From assembly GCA_016710885.1 (NCBI GenBank), contig JADJUC010000027.1:1-64000 (forward strand): DNA of 64,000 nt. Reading direction: 5' to 3'. Below are positions 17,169 to 25,933 of the stretch, in pieces. The DNA is from Candidatus Proximibacter danicus. Its GTDB lineage: Bacteria > Pseudomonadota > Gammaproteobacteria > Burkholderiales > Rhodocyclaceae. Positions within the stretch are counted from its first letter, which is position 1. Every line of letters starts with the position of its first letter. Below the pieces are notes generated by a model. It was not told where the DNA came from, made no database searches, and saw nothing but the letters and a program-made list of their open reading frames with translations. Both the position numbers and the translations under genes were made by a program.

Positions 17169-18383
17169 TCAAGCAAGGTGACGTGAGGCATCTTCATGCC
17201 GCTGCGCGGCATCAAGGATCGCACGGGCCACCATCTCGGTTGCCCTAGCGGGAGTCCAGGCTTGGTACTTTTTGGCAAACTGTTGTGCCGCACCACGGAT
17301 AGTCGGCGTATTCAAAACCGCTTCGAGAGCGGCATTGATTGCCAGTACCCCGCGCTCGGATTCGAGAACTTTCCCTGCACCGAGGGCATCGACACGCTTG
17401 GCGCCAAGGTATTGCTCCACCTGAGAGGGGATCAGCACCATCGGCACCCCGGCCAATAACGACTCGGCAATGACCCCTGCGCCGCCGTAACTCACCACGG
17501 CGTCGGCCTCCACCAGTAGCGGCGCCATGTCGACCGGCTGCCCGAAAATCTGCAGGCGGGAAGTTGCATGTTTGCTGACCAGAGCCTTCGGCGCACCCGG
17601 TACAACGCACAGGGCGCGAACATTCGATAGCGCCAGCGCCTCCAGTACCGCCGGCGTTGCCGGCTGGTCCATGCGCAAATAGGCGAACACGCAGCGACCC
17701 TCGCCCTCTGGCCACATACCCGTACTCGATGCCGCCAGTCCATGGATGGAGCCCGTGTAGCAAGCATCGCTCCTCGCACCGTAATGGTCGAGTTCGGGGA
17801 AGCTCGCCAGCACTGGGGATGCGGGGAACAAATCGGCCAATCGCACAAGCGGCCGGCCATTCAGCGCATGCAGGACAGCATTGGCCGCCTTCAGGGCCGA
17901 TTGCTCCGAGTTCATCAAGCGTTCCTCGGCTATCGACTCCCACGGACGAATGCAAGGCATGAGCGTCCCCGCCGGCGGAATTTCGAAACCACTGCCGAAT
18001 GCCACGGAAGGCAAGCCCGCCAGCCTGGCAGCCAGCAGGGCGCCTGGCGCATGGTCTGCCACAAGAACGTCCGGGCGCGACAGTGCAAAAAAGTTCAACC
18101 AGGCACCGGTCTGCCCGAGCAATGCGGCATGGTCGCTCCAGCCATCGCTCAACAGCATTTCGGCATAGCTTGCGGGCGCCCGCCGGGCACCTCCCCGGCG
18201 GGTGATCAGCGGCGCCTGCACATAGGAAAAACGGCGGCCAAGACACTGCGCTGCCATGCGCGTATCGCGCACGGCAAAGCTGACGCCATGGCCGGCACCC
18301 CGCAAGCGATCAGCCACCGGCACACTGCGCGCCAGATGACCGAGATTGGCCCCCATCTCCCAGGCAAAAAGAACTCGCGTCAT
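17169..18383 (-). CDS. GT1/MGT-like glycosyltransferase
   Basis: This 404-residue protein has a two-Rossmann GT-B layout. The N-terminal acceptor domain has VLFAWEMGANLGHLARSVP and DVLVADHAPGALLAARLAG. The C-terminal sugar-nucleotide domain has VSYGGAGVIAESLLAGVPM and PSQVEQYLGAKRV, the region that grips the nucleotide sugar in UDP-glycosyltransferases. It lies between the RTX gene (8 bp upstream) and the HlyD gene (13 bp downstream), so all three are likely one operon. By position its acceptor may be the secreted RTX protein or a surface glycolipid. No signal peptide is present, so it acts in the cytosol. Confidence 0.82.
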   Translation of the reverse strand: MTRVLFAWEMGANLGHLARSVPVADRLRGAGHGVSFAVRDTRMAAQCLGRRFSYVQAPLITRRGGARRAPASYAEMLLSDGWSDHAALLGQTGAWLNFFALSRPDVLVADHAPGALLAARLAGLPSVAFGSGFEIPPAGTLMPCIRPWESIAEERLMNSEQSALKAANAVLHALNGRPLVRLADLFPASPVLASFPELDHYGARSDACYTGSIHGLAASSTGMWPEGEGRCVFAYLRMDQPATPAVLEALALSNVRALCVVPGAPKALVSKHATSRLQIFGQPVDMAPLLVEADAVVSYGGAGVIAESLLAGVPMVLIPSQVEQYLGAKRVDALGAGKVLESERGVLAINAALEAVLNTPTIRGAAQQFAKKYQAWTPARATEMVARAILDAAQRHEDASRHLA

Positions 18384-18391
18384 CGTCTGGC

Positions 18392-21300
18392 TCAGGACAA
18401 ACGTACCGCCCCGCCCTGCAAGCCGGCCAGCGGCCGCAAGGCCTGCGCCTGGCTACCGAAACTGGCATCGCCGATCACCTCCTGTGCGGCGGTGATACTG
18501 ATGCCGGCCAGCGTGCCATTCTTGCCATATTGATAGGCCAGATCGCCGCCGAGGGCGGCACTATCCGAGCTTGAAAGATGGAACTGCGCCAAGGCATCGG
18601 TCAAGGCCCAACTTGTCAGGCCAGGGTTGGTGGCCCGTGCCGTATCAAAGACGCCGGCCAGCCCCTTGAAATCGAAGTCCTGCACCTTCTGGTTGAGCAG
18701 CGGATCGGATGCACCGGCGCCAAAAGCGGCCATCGCTTCGGCAACGATCTGCAGATTGAGCACATTCTGGTTCGTTGTACCGACATACCAGTTTTTCAGG
18801 GCCATGCCTTCGCCGTCGGCCGTGTCGAGCACCAGGTTATTACCGCTCTTCCGCAACCGGAGATCGCTGTAGGCTATGCCGCCGCCGAGAGAAATCGTCT
18901 TGCTGCCAACCCCCAGCGTGATCGCATCGTAGCCGTCGCCCTTGTTGAAGGCGATGAGATCGTTACCGGCACCCGTAGCAATCGTGTCGTTACCAGCACC
19001 GCCCAGGAAGAAGTCGGCCACCGCCCCGCCAGTGAGGCGATCGACACCGCTGCCGCCGTTGAAATAGCCATTGCCGTTGGAATCCGTGAGCGTGTCATTG
19101 CCGCCCGCGCCCTCCAGGAAATCAAGCCCGGCGCCGCCATTCACGCTGTCGTTACCCTCGCCGCCATTGAGCAGATTCGTGGCGGCATTGCCGGTCAGAC
19201 TGTTGTTGAGTGCATTGCCCGTACCGTCGATGGCTGCTGTGCCGCTCAGCGTCAGGTTCTCAAGGTGGTCGCCCAGGGTGTAGCCGATGGTCGAGATAAC
19301 CCGGTCGGTGCCTTCGTCAGCAAGCTCGGTCACGACATCACCGGCATCGTCGACGTAATACGTGTCGTTGCCGATTCCGCCGACCATGGCGTCCGCACCA
19401 AGCCCGCCATTCAGTGTGTCGTTGCCGGCACCACCGGTAAGCGTATTAGCCGCCGCGTTGCCGGTCAGGCGGTTGTTGAGTGCATTGCCCGTGCCGTCGA
19501 TGGCTGCTGTGCCGCTCAGCGTCAGGTTCTCAAGGTGGTCGCCCAGGGTGTAGCCGATGGTCGAGATCACACGATCCGTGCCTTCGTCCGCAAGTTCGGT
19601 CACCACATCGCCGGCGTTGTCCACCGTGTAGGTATCGTTTCCGGCACCGCCAATCATCACGTCCGCACCGGCAGCGCCGTTAAGCCTGTCATTGCCGCCC
19701 AGCCCCTCGATCACATCGCGCAGTGCCGTACCGCGCAGGGAATTGGCCGTTGCCGTCCCCATCAGGTGATTGGCAATGTCGAGCACGAAAACGCTGCTGA
19801 CAACCGCCCCGGCAATATCCGTGGCACTGACACGCAGGCTCAGCAAGCCGGCCGAGCTGCTCGTCGGCGTACCGCTGAAAACACCGCTTGCCGGGTCGAA
19901 GACCAACCAGCCTGGCAAGGGCTGCCCATCGGCCAGCGTTGCCGAAAGCGCCAGCACATCGCCGGCATCGACATCGGCAAAGGTTCCAGCCGGCACAGCA
20001 AAGGAAAAGGCTGAATCTTCGGTCGCCAGCTGCAGAGCCAGCGGGTTGTTCACGGTCGGTGCATCGTTGGTGTTCACCACCGTCAGCACAAAACTGTCCG
20101 AAACAGATTCACCGTGACCATCCGTTGCTGTCACGCGCAGTTGCAAACTACCCACTTCCGTATTGCCGGGATTTCCGGAAAACGTGCGCGTCGCCGCGTC
20201 AAACGTAAGCCACGATGGCAAGCTTTCCCCATTCTCCCGGCTTACGGAAAGGGTCAATGTGTCGAGCGCATCCGGGTCAGAAAAAGTCTCCATCGGGATC
20301 TGGAAAACAAATGACATGTCCTCGGTGGCGGTCACTTGGCCGATGGCTGCATCCAGTGCAGGCGGCAAATTCCCGGCAGAGAGCGTTTCGATGTCAGCAG
20401 CGCCGATGCTTGTCCCGTCCTCAAAAACAAAGGCATCGATACGACCATCAATACCGCTGGAGAACCACCCGACCAGACGAACCGAGGCCTCGTCCTCATC
20501 CTCGTCGATGCGCACCGAAATCAAAAGATCTTCGTCGCGGCGCTCGATCATGAGATCCGAGGCACCAATTCCTGAACCAAAGCGCAGCTCACCACCATAA
20601 GCACTGGTGTCATCGATACGGTCGATACCATCTTCACGACCGAACAGGTAAGTGTCGCGCCCGTTTCCGCCGTTCAATGAATCGTTACCCAGTCCTCCGG
20701 AAAGGGTATCGTTGCCATTGCCACCGTAAAGCGTATCGCCCCCGCCCATTCCGAAGAGGCCATCATCACCATTACCACCCTCTATCGTTTCCGATACCGA
20801 GGTGCCGCGCACCGTCATCGAACTGTTTCGTGCGCGCTCAAGTAAATCCGACTGATTCCAGGAACTGCTGTCGGCAAACGAAACCTTGTCGATTGCTTCA
20901 AGGTGATTGACCCAGCCTTTGATCGTCACGCTATCGCCATCGTTCCCGACAGAAAGAACCAGATCCTGATCAAGGCGATTGACCGAAACATCCTGCGAAC
21001 GAATCCCCGATCCGAAAACGATGCAATCTCCATAATTGCCACCGTAACCACCGCCATAACTACCGCCGTAGCCATCGTCCAGCGGTTCCTCAATCACGTC
21101 ATGACCGTCGCCCAGATTGAAATGATAGGTATCGTCCCCTTGCATCCCTAGCAAGCGATCATTGCCCGCGCCGCCCCAGAATTGGTCGGCATATGCAGAT
21201 CCAATCAGGATATCGGCAGCCTCTGTTCCATACACCAGTTCGCCGCTGTAATCTCCGAGATCCGCCTTGCGCCAAATCGTTCCGTCGGAAAATTCAACCC

Positions 21301-24300
21301 GGGATATCGGGCGCACCACGTTTGCGTACCAACCTTGAATCCGAATTGAGTCCGCCCCACCAACGTGGCTCAACACGAGGTCGTTTCCCTCCTGCATGCG
21401 CCGAATGTCCCCCGGCGCTATACCGATGCCAAAGCGGATCGTGTCCGTGCCTCGATACGGTTCCGGGGAAAATCCATATAGGCTGAACCCCTCCGGTGCG
21501 CCCGCCGCGTCAAAGAAAACCGGACCACCGTAATACACATCCGAATACCAGTTCCAACGCGCGTACCCGTTTTGGTGGTACGGGTCGGAGATCGTGTCGT
21601 TGCCATCGCCAAGATTGAATTCATAGGTATCGGCATTCACCGTCCCCAGCAGGCGATCATCGCCGGTGCCGCCGCGATAGGTATTCCCCTCGCCCCAGAA
21701 TTCCATGCCGCCAAAGCCGAGCACGTCGTCGCCGGCACCGCCGTCGAGCACATCTGAACCGCGCCCACCCGTCAATCGGTCGTCACCGTCACCGCCCGAA
21801 AGCGAATCCTGCCCATCGCCACCATCCATCACGTCACGACCGGCACTACCGGTCATTACATCATCGCCAGCAAAACCGGAGAGCGCTCCCGCGCCAATAA
21901 TGTTGTTCGCAGCCGCCCGCGGATCCAGATCGTGCGGAGAGGCCAAGGCCAGCATCTCATCACGGCTGAATGCACGACCATCGGCAAAACGGAATTCTTC
22001 GATACCAACCGGCTGCATCTCCGTGTTCGGAACAAGCACCCGAACCAACTGCGGAGTTTCGACCGAACCCCATTCAATCGTCAGAATGGCCGCCATCGTC
22101 TGGCTGTCATCAAGCCCATCTGGCGTTTCTGTACCGAGCCGGCGGTAACTCTGGTTCGGCAATGTCACCAATTCATCCTGCCACGAAAACCGCAGGTCAC
22201 TGGCACTCACACCTTCCGGGAAAATAAACACATCCTTCTGGCTCGCCACAGACGGGAAGATGATCGGCTCTCGCGAAAAATGCCCCTCCGCAGTTGAAGA
22301 CTCGCCGGTATCGAAAATCAAATCGCCTTGCCCGCCCTCGTTTTCAAGCCAGTAGCGGTCTGCGCCGTCACCACCATTCATGACGTCACTGCCGTCACCA
22401 CCGATCAGCATGTCATCGCCAGCACCGCCGATAAGGGTGTCATCCCCGGCATTGCCATAAAGCACGCCCCCCAGATTGCTGCCGAGCCCGGTGCCGCCCC
22501 ACGGCTGAGACACCGAAACCCGGTCATTACCCGCGCCGCCATCGACAATGGCCGTACCCGAAGCTTCGATGACGTTATCGGCTGAGCCAGCCACAACATC
22601 CCGGACCACATAGCTTTCCTGGTACGTATTGACCGAGGTCGTCACCGTGCGGTCCACCACCGAGGCCGCCTCGTTGAGCAGGTTCTGCTGCGCATCAAAC
22701 CACTCGGGCGGATAGACCCAGTGGCCAAGTGCGTTGCCATTCGGATCGGTAACTTCTACCCGCGTACTGCCCAAGGGCACCTGGATCGCCACAACCGCAC
22801 CCGAATACGGTACGAAAAATGGCGCATTCGACGCTGTACTGCCACCGCCATCGATACGGGGTACAGCATCAGAGCGAATCGCCGGCATCGTCTCACTGCT
22901 GGTCACGGTGCCCATCGAGCCAGATTGCACACCGCTTTGCGGGGCTGAAATCCAGGCACCGTTGCTGGACAGCGTCTCAAACCGAACGCCGATACTTTCG
23001 GTGTGATAGATGTAAACGCGGTTCGCCCCACTCGAACTGGTGCGCAGGTGAAAATTGCCATCCGCCTCCTGAACGAAACCTTGCGTCAACAGTTTCCCCA
23101 GATAGGCCGACTGCACGGCATGGCGGTACTCGGTTGTTGCCTGCTCGAACACTGTTTGACCAGAAGGCGCGCCCAGCCCGGCCAGTATTGTCTCAAGGCC
23201 GATCTCGCCAAGGCCGTCGCCGGCATCGAGCGTCCAATCGCCAGTACGCACGGTGCCGGTGCTGTCCGTGTAGTAGTCCTTGAGGGGGAGCCCATCGTCG
23301 GTACCTTTGAGGCCGACCCACAGGTCTCTTCCGTTACGGTAGCTGGCAAGGTCGGCCAATCCCACACCGACATCGAGGGCGATGCGGCTGTGCGCAGCAC
23401 CCGGTGCCTCCTGGCTTTCCCTCACCGTATCCGATCCCATGCCCAGGCCAAGGCGGTAGGTGTCGGTGCCGTGGCTGCCATCAAGGAGGTCGTTGCCAGC
23501 ACCACCCATCAGGGTGTCGTTACCATCGCCACCGATCAGGGTGTCGTTGCCGGTACCGCCTTCCAGTACGTCGTTGCCGCCCTTGGCCGCGATGAGGTCA
23601 TCGCCGGGACTCCCTTGCAGCCGGTCTGCAGCCTCCGAGCCGAAGAGGAGGTCGCTTCCCGCCGTCCCCATGACCGCCACGCCATCGAGGCGGGCCATGA
23701 GTTGTTCGTGTGTGAGGGTGCTGCCGTCCGCAAAGCGGTAGTCGGCGATTCGTCCGAGGGCGCCATCGGCAATCGAGAGCGTGTCGGCCGGGTTGCCGAA
23801 GTCGAGGTCGAGGTAGCGCTTGCCGTCCGGGGCCTGGGTCCATTTGACCTGCAGCGCCGAGAGGTCGACGCCGGGGCCGAATGCGATGTGGTTGCCGTTG
23901 TCGGTGTCGCGGATGAGGTCCTGGCCGTCACCGAGGTGGTAGGCGTAGGTGTCGTTGCCTTCGCCGCCTTCCAGCAGGTCGTTGCCGGTGCCACCGGCCA
24001 GGTGGTCCTGACCGGCGCTGCCCGCCAGTTTGTCGTTGCCGCCCTGGCCGAGCAGGGTGTCGTTGCCGCCGGCGCCGTCGAGGGTGTCGGCCTGGTCGGT
24101 GCCGGTCAGGCGTTCGTCTGCATCGGTGCCGGCGAAGTTGAGGGCCGGGTGGCTGGCGATGGCTTGCGCCCAGGTGAGGCTGCTGCCTTCAAACTCGAGG
24201 CGATCGATGCGGCCGAAGACGGCCTCGGGGATGAGGATGGCGTCGCTGCCGGTGCCGTAGCCGAGGCGGGTGATCTGGCGGTAGCTGCCGCTGGTGCTGT

Positions 24301-25933
24301 CCCATTGCCGGGTGTTGATGAGGGTGAGGCTCTCGGGGGTGATGCCGGCGCCGAAGCGGATCGTGTTGCCGCCGCTGGCTTCGTTGATCTGGTCGCTGCC
24401 ATCGCCGAGATTGAAGACGTAGGTGTCGCTGCCCTCACCGCCTTCGAGCACATCGTTGCCGGTGCCGCCGGTGAGGGTGTCGCTGCCGTTCTGCCCGATC
24501 AGGGTGTCGTTGCCGCCCTTGCCGTCAATGCGGTCGGTGACGGCGGTGCCGATGATGAGGTCGTTACCCTCGGTGCCATCCAGATCGAAGCCCTGGGCGA
24601 GGATGTCGCTGTAGGTCATGACTTCGCCGTTATCGAAGCGGATTTCGCCGATGGCGGGGGTGTCGGTCGGGGTGTCGGAATTGAAGTTCTCGAAGTGCAG
24701 GCCGCTGCCGTCGCCAACGTCTACGAACAGGGAGCCCAGGCGGAATTTGACGTCGGCCTTGTCGACACCCTTGAGGATGAGGATGCTGGCTTCGGGGTCG
24801 TTGGCGGTGTCGGCGGTGTCCCAGATGGTGTCGGTGCCGTCGCCTTTGTTGTAGAGGTAGATGTCTTTGCCGGCGCCGCCGGCCAGTTGGTCATCTCCGG
24901 TGCCGCCGATGAGGAGGTCGTTGCCGCCGTGGCCGTCGAGCAAATCGTTGCCAGCGCCGCCGTCGAGGATGTCGTTACCCTCGAGCGCGGTCGGTACGAC
25001 GCCGGCGTTGTCACCGCCGAGGAAGTCGTTGCCCTCGCCGCCCTGAATGACATCGCTGCCGGCTTCGCCGAAGAGGACGTCATTGCCGCTGCCGCCCTGG
25101 AGAAGGTCGTCCCCGCCACCGGCGAAGGCCCAGTCGTCACCGGCGCCGCCGATGAGCAGGTCGGCGGCGCCAGTAGCGCCGTCGCGGCCGCTTTCGTCCA
25201 TGCCGGAGAAGCTCAGGCGATAGCGCAGGCTGCCGTTGGGTTGCAGTTCGGTGAGGCGCGTGGCCTGCCAGCCGAAGCTGGCGTTTGCGCCGCCGTCGCC
25301 GATGAGGTTGTCGTCACCACCACCTCCTACGAGGATGTCGCTCCCTTGCCCGCCGAAGAGGGCGTCGTTCCTGGCACTGCCGATCAGGGTGTCCTTGCCG
25401 TCGTCGCCGGTGATGAGGTCGCCCTGGCCGTCTTCCGTGGGGGCGGTTTCGCCAGCCTTGATGGCGGCTTCGAGCGTGAGGGCGCCGTTGTTGCTGCTGC
25501 CCCCCGAGGGGGCTTCCTGCGGGGCGTCGGCGTAAATCACGTCGTTGCCAGCGTTGCCGTAGAGGATGTCGCCTTCTTCGCCGCCCTGTATCTGGTCGTT
25601 GCCGCCGCCGGCGAAGACGGCATCCCGCCCCTTGCCGGTGTCGATGAGGTCGTTGCCGCCGCTTGCCACATAGAGGCTTTCCGGGCCGTCGGCATAGACG
25701 ACGTCTGCGCCTTCTCCGGTCTCGAAGCGTTCACTTTCGTTGCCGGGGCTGCCGTAGAGGATGTCGTTCCGGTTCGTTTGTGCGAGTAACGGCCGGCCGT
25801 CCTGGCCGTCGGCGCGTATCCGGTTGCCGAAGGCGTCCTGTACCCATTGGGTGCCGTCCTGCGCCGGGTCGCTGTCCCAGTCTTCGGTGTCGCCGAGGAA
25901 GGTGCGTACGGGGTTTGCTGCTGCCGGCAGGAG
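18392..25933 (-). CDS. Giant RTX (hemolysin-type Ca-binding) protein, C-terminal portion after frameshift
   Basis: This part encodes roughly 2,510 residues. It continues the lipase-RTX protein that starts at 28542, in a different frame from about 25932. It consists of many GGxGxDxLxGGxGND calcium-binding nonapeptide blocks alternating with YxFNLGDGxDxI segments (haemolysin-type/HCBP-related repeats). Two cadherin-like Ig domains (EDMSFVFQIPMETFSD and EDSAFSFAVPAGTFAD regions) lie at about 19.75-20.4 kb. Further RTX blocks and a non-repetitive end (SFGSQAQALRPLAGLQGG) follow, consistent with an uncleaved C-terminal type I secretion signal. The protein should fold outside the cell on calcium. 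No start codon with a ribosome site serves this half alone. Confidence 0.85.
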   Translation of the reverse strand, partial: LLPAAANPVRTFLGDTEDWDSDPAQDGTQWVQDAFGNRIRADGQDGRPLLAQTNRNDILYGSPGNESERFETGEGADVVYADGPESLYVASGGNDLIDTGKGRDAVFAGGGNDQIQGGEEGDILYGNAGNDVIYADAPQEAPSGGSSNNGALTLEAAIKAGETAPTEDGQGDLITGDDGKDTLIGSARNDALFGGQGSDILVGGGGDDNLIGDGGANASFGWQATRLTELQPNGSLRYRLSFSGMDESGRDGATGAADLLIGGAGDDWAFAGGGDDLLQGGSGNDVLFGEAGSDVIQGGEGNDFLGGDNAGVVPTALEGNDILDGGAGNDLLDGHGGNDLLIGGTGDDQLAGGAGKDIYLYNKGDGTDTIWDTADTANDPEASILILKGVDKADVKFRLGSLFVDVGDGSGLHFENFNSDTPTDTPAIGEIRFDNGEVMTYSDILAQGFDLDGTEGNDLIIGTAVTDRIDGKGGNDTLIGQNGSDTLTGGTGNDVLEGGEGSDTYVFNLGDGSDQINEASGGNTIRFGAGITPESLTLINTRQWDSTSGSYRQITRLGYGTGSDAILIPEAVFGRIDRLEFEGSSLTWAQAIASHPALNFAGTDADERLTGTDQADTLDGAGGNDTLLGQGGNDKLAGSAGQDHLAGGTGNDLLEGGEGNDTYAYHLGDGQDLIRDTDNGNHIAFGPGVDLSALQVKWTQAPDGKRYLDLDFGNPADTLSIADGALGRIADYRFADGSTLTHEQLMARLDGVAVMGTAGSDLLFGSEAADRLQGSPGDDLIAAKGGNDVLEGGTGNDTLIGGDGNDTLMGGAGNDLLDGSHGTDTYRLGLGMGSDTVRESQEAPGAAHSRIALDVGVGLADLASYRNGRDLWVGLKGTDDGLPLKDYYTDSTGTVRTGDWTLDAGDGLGEIGLETILAGLGAPSGQTVFEQATTEYRHAVQSAYLGKLLTQGFVQEADGNFHLRTSSSGANRVYIYHTESIGVRFETLSSNGAWISAPQSGVQSGSMGTVTSSETMPAIRSDAVPRIDGGGSTASNAPFFVPYSGAVVAIQVPLGSTRVEVTDPNGNALGHWVYPPEWFDAQQNLLNEAASVVDRTVTTSVNTYQESYVVRDVVAGSADNVIEASGTAIVDGGAGNDRVSVSQPWGGTGLGSNLGGVLYGNAGDDTLIGGAGDDMLIGGDGSDVMNGGDGADRYWLENEGGQGDLIFDTGESSTAEGHFSREPIIFPSVASQKDVFIFPEGVSASDLRFSWQDELVTLPNQSYRRLGTETPDGLDDSQTMAAILTIEWGSVETPQLVRVLVPNTEMQPVGIEEFRFADGRAFSRDEMLALASPHDLDPRAAANNIIGAGALSGFAGDDVMTGSAGRDVMDGGDGQDSLSGGDGDDRLTGGRGSDVLDGGAGDDVLGFGGMEFWGEGNTYRGGTGDDRLLGTVNADTYEFNLGDGNDTISDPYHQNGYARWNWYSDVYYGGPVFFDAAGAPEGFSLYGFSPEPYRGTDTIRFGIGIAPGDIRRMQEGNDLVLSHVGGADSIRIQGWYANVVRPISRVEFSDGTIWRKADLGDYSGELVYGTEAADILIGSAYADQFWGGAGNDRLLGMQGDDTYHFNLGDGHDVIEEPLDDGYGGSYGGGYGGNYGDCIVFGSGIRSQDVSVNRLDQDLVLSVGNDGDSVTIKGWVNHLEAIDKVSFADSSSWNQSDLLERARNSSMTVRGTSVSETIEGGNGDDGLFGMGGGDTLYGGNGNDTLSGGLGNDSLNGGNGRDTYLFGREDGIDRIDDTSAYGGELRFGSGIGASDLMIERRDEDLLISVRIDEDEDEASVRLVGWFSSGIDGRIDAFVFEDGTSIGAADIETLSAGNLPPALDAAIGQVTATEDMSFVFQIPMETFSDPDALDTLTLSVSRENGESLPSWLTFDAATRTFSGNPGNTEVGSLQLRVTATDGHGESVSDSFVLTVVNTNDAPTVNNPLALQLATEDSAFSFAVPAGTFADVDAGDVLALSATLADGQPLPGWLVFDPASGVFSGTPTSSSAGLLSLRVSATDIAGAVVSSVFVLDIANHLMGTATANSLRGTALRDVIEGLGGNDRLNGAAGADVMIGGAGNDTYTVDNAGDVVTELADEGTDRVISTIGYTLGDHLENLTLSGTAAIDGTGNALNNRLTGNAAANTLTGGAGNDTLNGGLGADAMVGGIGNDTYYVDDAGDVVTELADEGTDRVISTIGYTLGDHLENLTLSGTAAIDGTGNALNNSLTGNAATNLLNGGEGNDSVNGGAGLDFLEGAGGNDTLTDSNGNGYFNGGSGVDRLTGGAVADFFLGGAGNDTIATGAGNDLIAFNKGDGYDAITLGVGSKTISLGGGIAYSDLRLRKSGNNLVLDTADGEGMALKNWYVGTTNQNVLNLQIVAEAMAAFGAGASDPLLNQKVQDFDFKGLAGVFDTARATNPGLTSWALTDALAQFHLSSSDSAALGGDLAYQYGKNGTLAGISITAAQEVIGDASFGSQAQALRPLAGLQGGAVRLS
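19202..19660. repeat. Internal 270-bp tandem repeat in the RTX gene
   Basis: A block of about 95 bp starting at 19202 recurs at 19472 with a single mismatch, and the similarity continues more weakly. The period is therefore 270 bp (90 residues), encoding GDVVTELADEGTDRV, IGYTLGDHLENLTLSG and the following GTGNALNN unit. The frame is preserved, so copy number could change by recombination without breaking the protein. Confidence 0.8.

Noticed and set aside
22999..25789. Very long open frame on the plus strand opposite the RTX gene (over 900 codons, Val/Ala/Gly-rich)
   Set aside because: It is the antisense shadow of the repetitive GC-rich RTX sequence: low-complexity composition, no ribosome site, no domain. 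The minus strand has clear calcium-binding repeats.
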